The position numbers were made by a program, and so were the translations under genes. This document shows, in pieces, positions 1-5,685 of a DNA stretch of 7,272 nucleotides (within the stretch, counting starts at the first letter, position 1; the number at the start of each line of letters is the position of its first letter). The notes under the pieces are model-generated. The model was not told the origin of the DNA and searched no databases. It saw only the letters and a program-made list of their open reading frames with translations. The DNA comes from an uncultured bacterium (GTDB lineage Bacteria; Bacillota; Clostridia; Oscillospirales; Acutalibacteraceae): the NCBI GenBank assembly GCA_945949625.1, contig CAMFFI010000050.1, positions 1-7,272 on the forward strand, in the 5' to 3' direction.

Positions 1-176
1 TCTTTGTTCCTTGCAACATTCTGGGGCGGATGAACCTTTGCAGGAGTGATAAACCTTGCTTTCATCACCTGATTTACCATAGCGTCAACATTTTCTTTTG
101 TGTTATCTTCCTGCATTATCTCAATAGCCTGCAATAACTCAGGATTTTCTACATTGGTATTTTTTGCAATTTCCAT
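1..176 (-). CDS. SseB-like protein, N-terminal part (runs off the left edge)
   Basis: The first 58 codons of a minus-strand gene are open to the window edge. The start is ATG at 174-176, with GGAGG (plus-strand 183-187) six bases upstream. The protein begins MEIAKNTNVENPELLQ and continues with a helical stretch (AIEIMQEDNTKENVDAMVNQ) followed by KARFITPAKVHPP. A helix of about 40 residues, rich in Glu, Asn and Gln, leading into an 'ITPA'-type strand is how clostridial SseB-family proteins (named after enhanced serine sensitivity protein SseB) usually begin. I infer the family from this pattern alone, since the core domain is outside the window. Their biochemical role is not established. The start lies 14 bases after the nnrE stop codon, so the gene is probably the third of an operon. 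It could instead be another small cytosolic clostridial protein with a similar N-terminus. Confidence 0.6.
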   Translation of the reverse strand, partial: MEIAKNTNVENPELLQAIEIMQEDNTKENVDAMVNQVMKARFITPAKVHPPQNVARNK

Positions 177-190
177 TTTGTGCCTCCGTA

Positions 191-1051
191 TTACTTCTCG
201 GATTTAGCATAATCAGCCTGAAAATAAACATAGGTCTGATCTGCAATCATAAGAGATTTTTCAGATTTTATAATAATAATTTGCTTTGTCTGACAGGATT
301 TTGCAATAACCGTACTTACAAAATCCGGCGTGTTTTTATCTACGTCAAATTTTTCACAAAATTCTTCAGCAGTCATTATTACGGAGCCATACCCCATAAA
401 GTGAGAGGTCTGGCTTTTGTCTATTAAATGATACTGCACCTCGTCAAGATGAATTCCTATATCAACATTAACGAGCTTTTTTATAAGCTTTGGTGCGTCA
501 TTTATAAACATACCCGTTTTAAAATAACCTACCGAAACGGTTAAGTCGGATTTCACTGCACATTCGGCAACGCCTGTGTCGCCGTTAAGACCGCTGTTTA
601 TATCAACGCTTACCACATATGCCGAGGATGAGTTTATTTTTTCAATAGCCTTTTGGGCAAGGCCTTCGGGTTTTCCTTTAAAGCCTGTGCCGAAAATGCA
701 GTCAACTATAATGTCGTAATCCTCAAAATCAACATATTCGTCAAACATATCCACAAAAACGCCCATTTTCTCTGCACGCTTGCAGTAGTAAAGACCGTCC
801 TCGGAAAATTTGTCTGAAACCCTGTAAACAGAGCAGGGAAAGTTATTTTCTCCGAGAATTTCGGCAAGAGCATATCCGTCGCCGCCGTTATTACCGCCGC
901 CGCAGATAATCGCCGTCCTTTTTTGTTTCCAGTTTACAGCGGCAAATACACCCTGTGCCGCTTTTTTCATAAGCTGTGCGCCCGATGTGTGATGTTCTAT
1001 GGTATGAGCGTCGCTTTTCCTCATATTACTTACAGATATAACGTGATCCAT
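191..1051 (-). CDS. nnrE: NAD(P)H-hydrate epimerase (YjeF N-terminal domain family), single catalytic domain plus unusual tail
   Basis: This 286-residue cytosolic repair enzyme is predicted to interconvert the R and S epimers of NADHX and NADPHX, the damaged hydrated forms of NADH and NADPH, so that a dehydratase can restore them. Visible family motifs are GGGNNGGDGY (51-60), VDCIFGTGFKG (116-126) and VSVDINSGLNGDTG (147-160); the family usually has DIPSG where this protein has DINSG. The YjeF_N fold ends near residue 210 after NVDIGIH (195-201). No complete ADP/ATP-dependent dehydratase domain follows, although many bacteria carry one fused here to make a protein of about 500 residues. A tail of about 75 residues (211-286) remains, and it resembles a short piece of that domain (see findings). 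The start is ATG at 1049-1051 with GAGGT (1058-1062) six bases upstream. It lies 12 bases after the HprK-like gene and 14 bases before the SseB-like gene, which suggests an operon. Confidence 0.88.
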   Translation of the reverse strand: MDHVISVSNMRKSDAHTIEHHTSGAQLMKKAAQGVFAAVNWKQKRTAIICGGGNNGGDGYALAEILGENNFPCSVYRVSDKFSEDGLYYCKRAEKMGVFVDMFDEYVDFEDYDIIVDCIFGTGFKGKPEGLAQKAIEKINSSSAYVVSVDINSGLNGDTGVAECAVKSDLTVSVGYFKTGMFINDAPKLIKKLVNVDIGIHLDEVQYHLIDKSQTSHFMGYGSVIMTAEEFCEKFDVDKNTPDFVSTVIAKSCQTKQIIIIKSEKSLMIADQTYVYFQADYAKSEK

Positions 1052-1063
1052 AATTATACCTCA

Positions 1064-1771
1064 TTATTTATTCATTTCATTATAAGCCGTTAAAACAGCC
1101 TCATAGGAAATATTGCACTCCATTAAATAAACGGGAATCCGATTAAGAAAATCATCAAAAAGCTCAAGAAGATTTTCCATTGATTTTTTATCTTTAGGTC
1201 TTTCGGTCTGGTCCATAAAAAGTGCAAGCGATTCTAACTTACTTATTTTTTTAATTCTGTTTTCTTTGCCCTGTCTTAAAAAGCAAACAGCCTTCACGGG
1301 AGATTTTATATTATTGCCGATATTGCTTTTACCCTGCCAGGGTGTTCCGTAAACATAAAAGGTATCCTTTTGTTTTCTGATAATCGGCTTATCATCGTTT
1401 ATCATTGTAACTTCTTTGCCGAAATACTCCCGCCAAAGTCGTGTATGGGTTGATTTGCCCGTACCGCTGGGAGCAGTAAAAATATATGCACTTCCGTCTT
1501 TTTCAATACAGGAGCTGTGAAAAAAGAAACCGTTGTAATTTTTCAGCACTTCTCTGGAAATACATCTTAATATTGCAGTTGTTTCCAAAAGCTCGTCGCC
1601 TAAAGGCTCTGTCGCCGCTGACTTTTCATACTTCATCATTTCATCTGTAATGCTGACAGTAAAATCGGCCTTTTCGTTACAGCCGTATTCATAATCCTTC
1701 ATTAGCTTTTCCGAAAAGCTGTATTTAGGATTTATTTCAATTATTAAATCCGCAATTTTATATTTGCCCAT
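1064..1771 (-). CDS. HprK-like P-loop kinase family protein
   Basis: This 235-residue protein carries a core like that of HPr kinase/phosphorylase. FHSS (84-87, with a conserved-type His) is followed by DGSAYIFTAPSGTGKST (92-108, Walker A, Lys106) and then INDD (124-127). HprK proper has the same order: His, P-loop, and an Asp pair after a short helix. GTPWQGK (142-148) and a KAVCFLRQG strand follow; these mark a clostridial HprK-related group distinct from true HprK, which is about 310 residues with an N-terminal domain. I therefore expect ATP binding and perhaps phosphotransfer, with unknown substrate. Family members often occur near PqqD-like proteins in peptide-modification loci, but none is visible here. 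I chose ATG at 1769-1771 because AGGG (1778-1781) lies six bases upstream; an in-frame TTG at 1790-1792 would add seven residues but has no ribosome binding site. It is the first gene of the unit with nnrE. Confidence 0.75.
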   Translation of the reverse strand: MGKYKIADLIIEINPKYSFSEKLMKDYEYGCNEKADFTVSITDEMMKYEKSAATEPLGDELLETTAILRCISREVLKNYNGFFFHSSCIEKDGSAYIFTAPSGTGKSTHTRLWREYFGKEVTMINDDKPIIRKQKDTFYVYGTPWQGKSNIGNNIKSPVKAVCFLRQGKENRIKKISKLESLALFMDQTERPKDKKSMENLLELFDDFLNRIPVYLMECNISYEAVLTAYNEMNK

Positions 1772-1817
1772 AAAAATCCCTGATAAATTCAATTCATACG
1801 AATATTTTTACTTCATA

Positions 1818-1846
1818 ATTTTAGCATACAAATATGACTTTATCAA
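1818..1846 (-). promoter_or_regulatory. Sigma-A-type promoter for the HprK-like/nnrE/SseB-like unit
   Basis: On the minus strand there is a -35 box TTGATA (plus 1841-1846, 5 of 6 matches to consensus), a 17-base spacer, and a -10 box TAAAAT (plus 1818-1823, 5 of 6). An extended -10 TG sits at the correct place directly upstream. The predicted transcript start is near 1811, giving a leader of about 40 bases before the ATG at 1771. This placement puts the unit under its own promoter, downstream of the terminator that closes the pyk unit. Confidence 0.65.
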
Positions 1847-1871
1847 GCAATTTTGTTATTTTGCATTAATT

Positions 1872-1906
1872 AGATATAACAAAGCAGACGGTGGTTGACC
1901 GTCTGC
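1872..1906 (-). terminator. Intrinsic terminator of the pyk/shikimate-kinase-like unit
   Basis: A perfect 9-bp GC-rich stem (1884-1892 paired with 1898-1906, arms GCAGACGGT and ACCGTCTGC) closes a 5-base loop. On the minus strand it is followed by TTTGTTAT; on the plus strand the stem is followed by CGAAATTC, so it would act only leftward. It lies 35 bases after the stop of the shikimate-kinase-like gene and just upstream of the next promoter. The T tract is imperfect, so read-through is possible. Confidence 0.65.
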
Positions 1907-1941
1907 CGAAATTCAGTAACCGGGTAAATTCAAAAAAGCAT

Positions 1942-2442
1942 TTATCCGTTTAAGCCCGAAACTATTTTTGAAACTGTATTTTCAAGGGAACCCTCTTTTG
2001 TTACATTCACCGTTAAATCTGCGTATTTTTCATAGAGTGGAGTTCTTGTTTTGAAAATATCGTCCAATGTTTCGCCCTTTTTAAAAACTATTCCTCTTGT
2101 TTTCATATTTGTTATGCGATTTTTAAGCTCTTTCAAAGGAACATTTATGTAAACCACTTTTCCCATTGATTTTAAATGCTCCATAGCTTTTTCGCTGATT
2201 ACCATAGAACCGCCTGTTGCCACAACGGTGTTTTTACAATTCAGATTAAGTCCTGTTTGCTCTTCAATTTCAAGAAACTTATCAATTCCCTTTTGGTCAA
2301 TTAAGCGCTGGAGCTTCTGCCCCTGCTGTTCACAAATAATCAAATCCGTATCAACAAAGCCAAAGCCCAGACTTTTTGCAAGCACTACGCCCACTGTGCT
2401 TTTTCCGCAGCCGGGCATTCCGATTAAGATTACATTGTCCAT
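1942..2442 (-). CDS. Shikimate kinase family protein (AroK/AroL-like paralogue)
   Basis: The 166-residue length is typical of shikimate kinase, which phosphorylates shikimate on the way to chorismate. Motifs in order: Walker A GMPGCGKST (8-16, Lys14), DTD (31-33, Asp33 matching shikimate-binding Asp34 of the M. tuberculosis enzyme), FLEIEE (56-61), ATGGS (75-79), Arg116 in KTRGIVF, and the lid-side RTPLYEKYAD (133-142, Arg133). The fold and ATP site are clear. Two usual substrate-site features are altered: the Arg after Phe in the F-R-x-x-E motif is Leu57, and the Gly-Gly-Gly turn is Gly-Gly-Ser (77-79). Annotation pipelines would call this shikimate kinase; the real substrate may differ (see findings). 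The ATG at 2440-2442 begins one base after the pyk stop, with AAGGG inside the last pyk codons nine bases upstream, so translation is probably coupled to pyk. No other shikimate-pathway gene is nearby. Confidence 0.8.
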   Translation of the reverse strand: MDNVILIGMPGCGKSTVGVVLAKSLGFGFVDTDLIICEQQGQKLQRLIDQKGIDKFLEIEEQTGLNLNCKNTVVATGGSMVISEKAMEHLKSMGKVVYINVPLKELKNRITNMKTRGIVFKKGETLDDIFKTRTPLYEKYADLTVNVTKEGSLENTVSKIVSGLNG

Positions 2443-2443
2443 A

Positions 2444-3892
2444 TTAAAGAACCCTTATGCTCAATGTGTCAGTGCTTGAGGTAGGAGTAATTTTATTTGA
2501 AGAGAGAACAAGAACAATATCGCCTTTTTTAACAATTTTTGTAGATAAGGCTTTCTCCATTGCCTGTCTTGTAATAGCGTCGGAGGTAGTTTTTTCCTCA
2601 CCTAAAACTGCAGTAACACCCCATGTAAGGCAAAGCTTTTTGGCAACGAGTTCCGAGGTTACAACTGCAATAATAGGACATTCCGGTCTGAAATGTGACA
2701 TAGCCCTTGCTACACGTCCGGTAGCGCTTTCTACGATAATTGCCTTTGCCTCAACTTTCTGTGCAACGCTTTTTGCCGCAAGGCAGAGGTTTTCTCTGAA
2801 GCTTGAATCAGACGCTCCGTCCAGAAGGCTTTTTAAAATACATTTTTCGAGAGAAGCCGTCTCGTTGTTGCTTTCAGCCTCTTCGCAAATATCATTTAAA
2901 GCCTTAACGCTTTCTACGGGATACTGACCTGTTGCAGATTCTCCCGAAAGCATAACAGCGCTTGTTCCGTCATATACGGCATTTGCAACGTCGCTGATTT
3001 CTGCTCTTGTAGGTCTTGGAGAATTTGTCATACTTTCAAGCATCTGTGTTGCGGTAATAACAAATTTTCCTGCCGTTACTGCTTTTCTGATAAGAGTTTT
3101 CTGAATTTCAGGAAGCTTTATAAAGGGAATTTCAACGCCCATATCTCCTCTGGCAACCATAATTCCGTCGCTTACCTCAAGGATTCTGTCAATATCGTCA
3201 ACGCCGCTTTGGTTCTCTATTTTTGAAATAATTTCAACATATTCATAACCTATGCTGTCTATATAATCACGCAGAGTTTTTACGTCCTCATATGAGCGCA
3301 CAAAGGAAGCCGCAACAACGTGAGCTCCGTTTCTAAGTCCGAATTCAATGTCCTCTCTGTCCTTTTGGCTAACATAAGGCATATTTATCTTGTAATTTGG
3401 AATATTTATGCTTTTTCTGTCTGAAAGCGTTCCGCCCTTTACTACCGTACATACTATTGCCTCGGGAGTAACCTGCTTAACCTGCATACTGAGTTTGCCG
3501 TCGTCAAGGAGGATTTCTCTGCCTATTGCCGCTTTTCCCTCATTAAAGAACAGCTCCACAAGCTTTGGAAAAGTCAGACTTACTCCGCTTTCGTCGCCCT
3601 TATCCGATTCTTTAAAAAGAGAAAACTCCTGTCCCTCCTGCAACAAAATGCTTCCGTTTTCAAAGGTTCCTATTCTTATTTCAGGACCTTTTGTATCAAG
3701 CAGAAGCTCAACATATTTGCCGCTTTCTTTGATTGCTTCCTTAACTGTATCAATCAGCTTTTTTGTATTTTCATATGTTCCGTGGGACATATTGAAGCGT
3801 GCAACATTCATTCCGGCATCAATCATTTTCAGCAGAGTTTCTTTATCACTGCATGCAGGACCTATGGTGCAGACAATTTTTGTATTTCTCAT
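2444..3892 (-). CDS. pyk: Pyruvate kinase
   Basis: The 482-residue protein is predicted to catalyse the last step of glycolysis, PEP plus ADP to pyruvate plus ATP, in the cytosol. Family landmarks are TKIVCTIGPAC (4-14), ARFNMSHG (31-38, nucleotide-binding Arg32, Asn34 and Ser36), LLDTKGPEIR (64-73), ISKIENQSG (222-230, catalytic Lys224), MVARGDMGVEIP (245-256, metal and substrate site) and RAEISDVANAVYDG (296-309). Glu71 in DTKGPEIR is the residue associated with potassium-dependent pyruvate kinases; K-independent enzymes usually carry Lys there. The C-terminal regulatory domain is present (about 350-482), but the extra PEP-utiliser-like domain of Bacillus-type enzymes (about 585 residues) is absent. 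ATG at 3890-3892 has AGGAAGG (plus 3898-3904) five bases upstream. It is the first gene of a unit with the shikimate-kinase-like gene and is transcribed divergently from gdhA. Confidence 0.97.
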   Translation of the reverse strand: MRNTKIVCTIGPACSDKETLLKMIDAGMNVARFNMSHGTYENTKKLIDTVKEAIKESGKYVELLLDTKGPEIRIGTFENGSILLQEGQEFSLFKESDKGDESGVSLTFPKLVELFFNEGKAAIGREILLDDGKLSMQVKQVTPEAIVCTVVKGGTLSDRKSINIPNYKINMPYVSQKDREDIEFGLRNGAHVVAASFVRSYEDVKTLRDYIDSIGYEYVEIISKIENQSGVDDIDRILEVSDGIMVARGDMGVEIPFIKLPEIQKTLIRKAVTAGKFVITATQMLESMTNSPRPTRAEISDVANAVYDGTSAVMLSGESATGQYPVESVKALNDICEEAESNNETASLEKCILKSLLDGASDSSFRENLCLAAKSVAQKVEAKAIIVESATGRVARAMSHFRPECPIIAVVTSELVAKKLCLTWGVTAVLGEEKTTSDAITRQAMEKALSTKIVKKGDIVLVLSSNKITPTSSTDTLSIRVL

Positions 3893-3947
3893 AAAAACCT
3901 TCCTCTCCGTTACATTATATTAATTTCAAATTATCTTATACATTATT

Positions 3948-3976
3948 AGTATATACCATATATTGATTTTTCACAA
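3948..3976 (-). promoter_or_regulatory. Sigma-A-type promoter for pyk
   Basis: On the minus strand there is a -35 box TTGTGA (plus 3971-3976, 4 of 6), exactly 17 bases of spacer, and a -10 box TATACT (plus 3948-3953, 5 of 6). Transcription would start near 3941, leaving a leader of about 48 bases. A perfect TATAAT also occurs closer to the gene on the minus strand (about plus 3915-3920) but has no acceptable -35 box at 16-18 bases. Confidence 0.6.
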
Positions 3977-4038
3977 GTTTTTATAACAATATTTTATTTA
4001 AGAATACCATTAAAATTCCGAAAAGTACATTTTTTGAA

Positions 4039-4057
4039 TGTAAAATTTTTGTAAAAT
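4039..4057. repeat. Direct repeat TGTAAAAT, two copies at 11-base period
   Basis: TGTAAAAT occurs at 4039-4046 and again at 4050-4057, start to start 11 bases, so both copies face the same side of the helix. It lies between the two divergent promoters. It could be a tandem regulator half-site or simply AT-rich coincidence. Confidence 0.4.
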
Positions 4058-4060
4058 ATC

Positions 4061-4116
4061 ATTCATAAATTCCTGAAAATATATGTTCATAATAAAAAAT
4101 TTTCAAATTTATGAAT
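4061..4116. repeat. 11-bp perfect inverted repeat with widely spaced arms
   Basis: ATTCATAAATT at 4061-4071 and its exact reverse complement AATTTATGAAT at 4106-4116 are 45 bases apart, centre to centre. A related half-site, TTCATAAT, lies between them at 4086-4093. The right arm ends 16 bases upstream of the gdhA -35 box, a usual position for an upstream activator or a looping repressor. The arms consist mostly of A and T, so chance is not excluded. Confidence 0.5.
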
Positions 4117-4132
4117 TTTTTAAGTGCAAATA

Positions 4133-4161
4133 TTGCATTTTAAAGTTATAAGTGGTAGAAT
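4133..4161 (+). promoter_or_regulatory. Extended -10 promoter for gdhA
   Basis: A -10 box TAGAAT (4156-4161, 5 of 6) is preceded by TGG (4153-4155), the extended -10 element. The -35 box TTGCAT (4133-4138) matches only 3 of 6 but sits at exactly 17 bases. A/T tracts upstream could serve as an UP element. Transcription would start near 4168, giving a leader of about 52 bases that includes the 4174-4195 hairpin. Confidence 0.6.
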
Positions 4162-4173
4162 TATATTTGTGAA

Positions 4174-4195
4174 TTGTTCTTTTTATTAAGAACAA
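4174..4195 (+). promoter_or_regulatory. Hairpin or dyad in the predicted gdhA leader
   Basis: TTGTTCTT (4174-4181) and AAGAACAA (4188-4195) form a perfect 8-bp dyad around a 6-base centre. By the promoter call it lies at about +6 to +28 of the gdhA transcript, and it ends 11 bases before GGAGGT. It could be an operator covering the initial transcribed region or a 5' stem that stabilises an abundant mRNA. It lacks a T tract, so it is not a terminator. Confidence 0.5.
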
Positions 4196-4206
4196 AAAAT
4201 TTTAAT

Positions 4207-4212
4207 GGAGGT
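4207..4212 (+). promoter_or_regulatory. gdhA: gdhA ribosome binding site that decides the start
   Basis: GGAGGT lies seven bases before the ATG at 4220-4222. An in-frame ATG at 4205-4207 overlaps this site and has no ribosome binding site of its own, so the downstream ATG is chosen. Confidence 0.85.
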
Positions 4213-4219
4213 TTTAACA

Positions 4220-5566
4220 ATGGCGTTAAAAAATCAGTATCTCATTGATTTACTTGAAACAGTAAAGAAAAGAAACGCAGGCGAGCCTGAATTTATCCAG
4301 GCTGTAACAGAAGTGTTAATTTCACTTGAGCCTGTAATTGAAAGAAGACCTGACCTTGTTGAGGCAGGCGTTTTGGAAAGACTTGTAGAGCCTGAAAGAC
4401 AGATCATTTTCAGAGTTCCTTGGGTTGACGACAACGGCAAAACTCAGGTTAACCGCGGTTTCAGAGTTCAGTTCAACTCTGCTATCGGACCTTACAAGGG
4501 CGGTTTACGACTTCACCCTTCAGTTTATCTCGGAATTATTAAGTTCCTCGGATTTGAGCAGGTATTTAAAAACAGCCTTACAACCCTTCCTATGGGCGGC
4601 GGTAAAGGCGGTTCAGACTTTGACCCTAAGGGTAAAAGTGACGGAGAAATTATGCGTTTCTGTCAGAGCTTTATGACAGAACTTTACAGACATATCGGTC
4701 CTGACTGTGACGTTCCTGCCGGTGATATCGGAACAGGCGCAAGAGAAATCGGCTATATGTTCGGTCAGTATAAAAGACTCAGAAATGAATGGAGCGGCGT
4801 TCTTACAGGTAAGGGCTTAAGCTACGGCGGTTCACTTGCAAGAACAGAGGCAACAGGCTACGGTCTTTGCTATTTCACTGATGAAATGCTTAAGGCAAAC
4901 GGCAAGAGCTTTGAGGGCAAAACAGTTGTTATCTCCGGTTCCGGAAATGTTGCTATTTACGCTACTCAGAAGGCAACAGAGCTTGGCGCAAAGGTTGTTG
5001 CTCTTTCTGATTCAAACGGCTACATCTACGACAAAAACGGTATTGACTTAGCTTGTGTAAAACAGCTTAAGGAAGTTGAAAGAAAGAGAATTAAGGAATA
5101 TGTAAATACTCATCCGGACGCTGTTTATACAGAAGGCTGCAAGGGTATCTGGACAATTCCCTGTGATATTGCTCTTCCTTGTGCAACTCAGAATGAAATT
5201 GACGAAGAAAGTGCAAAGGCACTTGTTGCCAACGGCTGCTTTGCTGTTTCAGAGGGTGCTAATATGCCTTCAACTCCAGAAGCAATTGACGTTTACCTTG
5301 CTAACGGTGTTCTCTACGGACCTGCAAAGGCTGCAAACGCAGGCGGCGTTGCAACATCAGGTCTTGAAATGAGCCAGAACTCTGCAAGACTTTCTTGGAC
5401 ATTTGAAGAGGTTGACGAAAAGCTTCATAACATTATGAAGGAAATCTTCAAATCCTGTGACGAGGCTGCTAAAGAGTACGGTATGGAAGGCAATTATATG
5501 GCAGGCGCAAACATTGCAGGCTTCCTTAAGGTTGCAGACGCAATGAAAGCACAGGGCTGCGTATAA
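4220..5566 (+). CDS. gdhA: NADP-dependent glutamate dehydrogenase
   Basis: The 448-residue protein matches the usual length (about 450) of the small hexameric glutamate dehydrogenases, which interconvert 2-oxoglutarate plus ammonia and glutamate. Visible features are PYKGGLRLHP (91-100, Lys93), FKNSL (Lys117), LPMGGGKGGSDFDPKG (catalytic Lys129) and PAGDIGTGAR (166-175, catalytic Asp169). The Rossmann turn is SGSGNVA (239-245), followed by LSDSNG (262-267). Ser241 and Ser265 occupy the positions of Phe238 and Pro262 in the NAD-specific Clostridium symbiosum enzyme, and serines there are typical of NADP enzymes. I therefore infer NADP(H) use and an ammonia-assimilating role. The start is ATG 4220, set by GGAGGT; an upstream ATG at 4205 would add MEVLT. 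The gene is monocistronic: it has its own promoter and a strong terminator 36 bases after the stop. Codons look biased toward AGA, CTT and GTT, as in highly expressed genes. Confidence 0.97.
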   Translation: MALKNQYLIDLLETVKKRNAGEPEFIQAVTEVLISLEPVIERRPDLVEAGVLERLVEPERQIIFRVPWVDDNGKTQVNRGFRVQFNSAIGPYKGGLRLHPSVYLGIIKFLGFEQVFKNSLTTLPMGGGKGGSDFDPKGKSDGEIMRFCQSFMTELYRHIGPDCDVPAGDIGTGAREIGYMFGQYKRLRNEWSGVLTGKGLSYGGSLARTEATGYGLCYFTDEMLKANGKSFEGKTVVISGSGNVAIYATQKATELGAKVVALSDSNGYIYDKNGIDLACVKQLKEVERKRIKEYVNTHPDAVYTEGCKGIWTIPCDIALPCATQNEIDEESAKALVANGCFAVSEGANMPSTPEAIDVYLANGVLYGPAKAANAGGVATSGLEMSQNSARLSWTFEEVDEKLHNIMKEIFKSCDEAAKEYGMEGNYMAGANIAGFLKVADAMKAQGCV

Positions 5567-5602
5567 TCTGTATCTGACAGTGCAGTTTTATATTAACTAA
5601 AC

Positions 5603-5639
5603 AAAAGGCGGTAAGGCTGAAACAGCTTTACCGCTTTTT
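5603..5639 (+). terminator. Strong intrinsic terminator after gdhA
   Basis: GCGGTAAGGCTG (5608-5619) pairs with CAGCTTTACCGC (5623-5634) over 12 bp with a single G-U pair and an AAA loop. TTTTT follows at 5635-5639. The AAAA at 5603-5606 can extend the stem into the T tract. It closes gdhA and isolates the WYL gene from gdhA transcription. Confidence 0.9.
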
Positions 5640-5640
5640 C

Positions 5641-5669
5641 TGTTCAAAGTGCGATTATTATGGTATGAT
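5641..5669 (+). promoter_or_regulatory. Candidate extended -10 promoter for the WYL regulator
   Basis: A -10 box TATGAT (5664-5669, 5 of 6) is preceded by TGG (5661-5663), the extended -10 element. A weak -35 box TGTTCA (5641-5646, 3 of 6) lies at 17 bases. The predicted start near 5676 would give a leader of only about 10 bases, almost all of it the GGTGA ribosome binding site. The element overlaps the tail of the gdhA terminator region. Confidence 0.5.
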
Positions 5670-5685
5670 ATATGCGGTGATTAAT

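Larger units (their letters stand above)
3893..4219. other. Divergent pyk-gdhA intergenic region
   Basis: This 327-base spacer is strongly AT-rich and I see no gene in it. From left to right it contains the pyk ribosome binding site and leader, the pyk promoter (3948-3976), an 8-bp direct repeat (4039-4057), an 11-bp inverted repeat with far-spaced arms (4061-4071 and 4106-4116), the gdhA promoter (4133-4161), a hairpin in the predicted gdhA leader (4174-4195), and the gdhA ribosome binding site (4207-4212). A-tracts and T-tracts just upstream of the gdhA -35 box could act as an UP element or bend the DNA. Confidence 0.8.

Noticed and set aside
2228..2927. Plus-strand open frames opposite the shikimate-kinase-like and pyk genes
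   Set aside because: They are complements of well-conserved coding sequence and show no domain of their own.
3408..3923. Long open frame on the plus strand opposite pyk
   Set aside because: It is antisense to unmistakable pyruvate kinase sequence, its Ser/Leu-rich translation matches no family I know, and it runs through the pyk ribosome binding site into the promoter region.
4083..4151. 22-codon open frame (MFIIKNFQIY..., containing a CKYC) in the pyk-gdhA spacer
   Set aside because: It has no ribosome binding site, consists mostly of AT-rich codons, and overlaps the gdhA -35 box.
3893..4219. Possible riboswitch in the pyk or gdhA leader
   Set aside because: The predicted leaders are only about 50 bases, AT-rich, and show no recognisable aptamer core such as those for glutamine, glycine or lysine.
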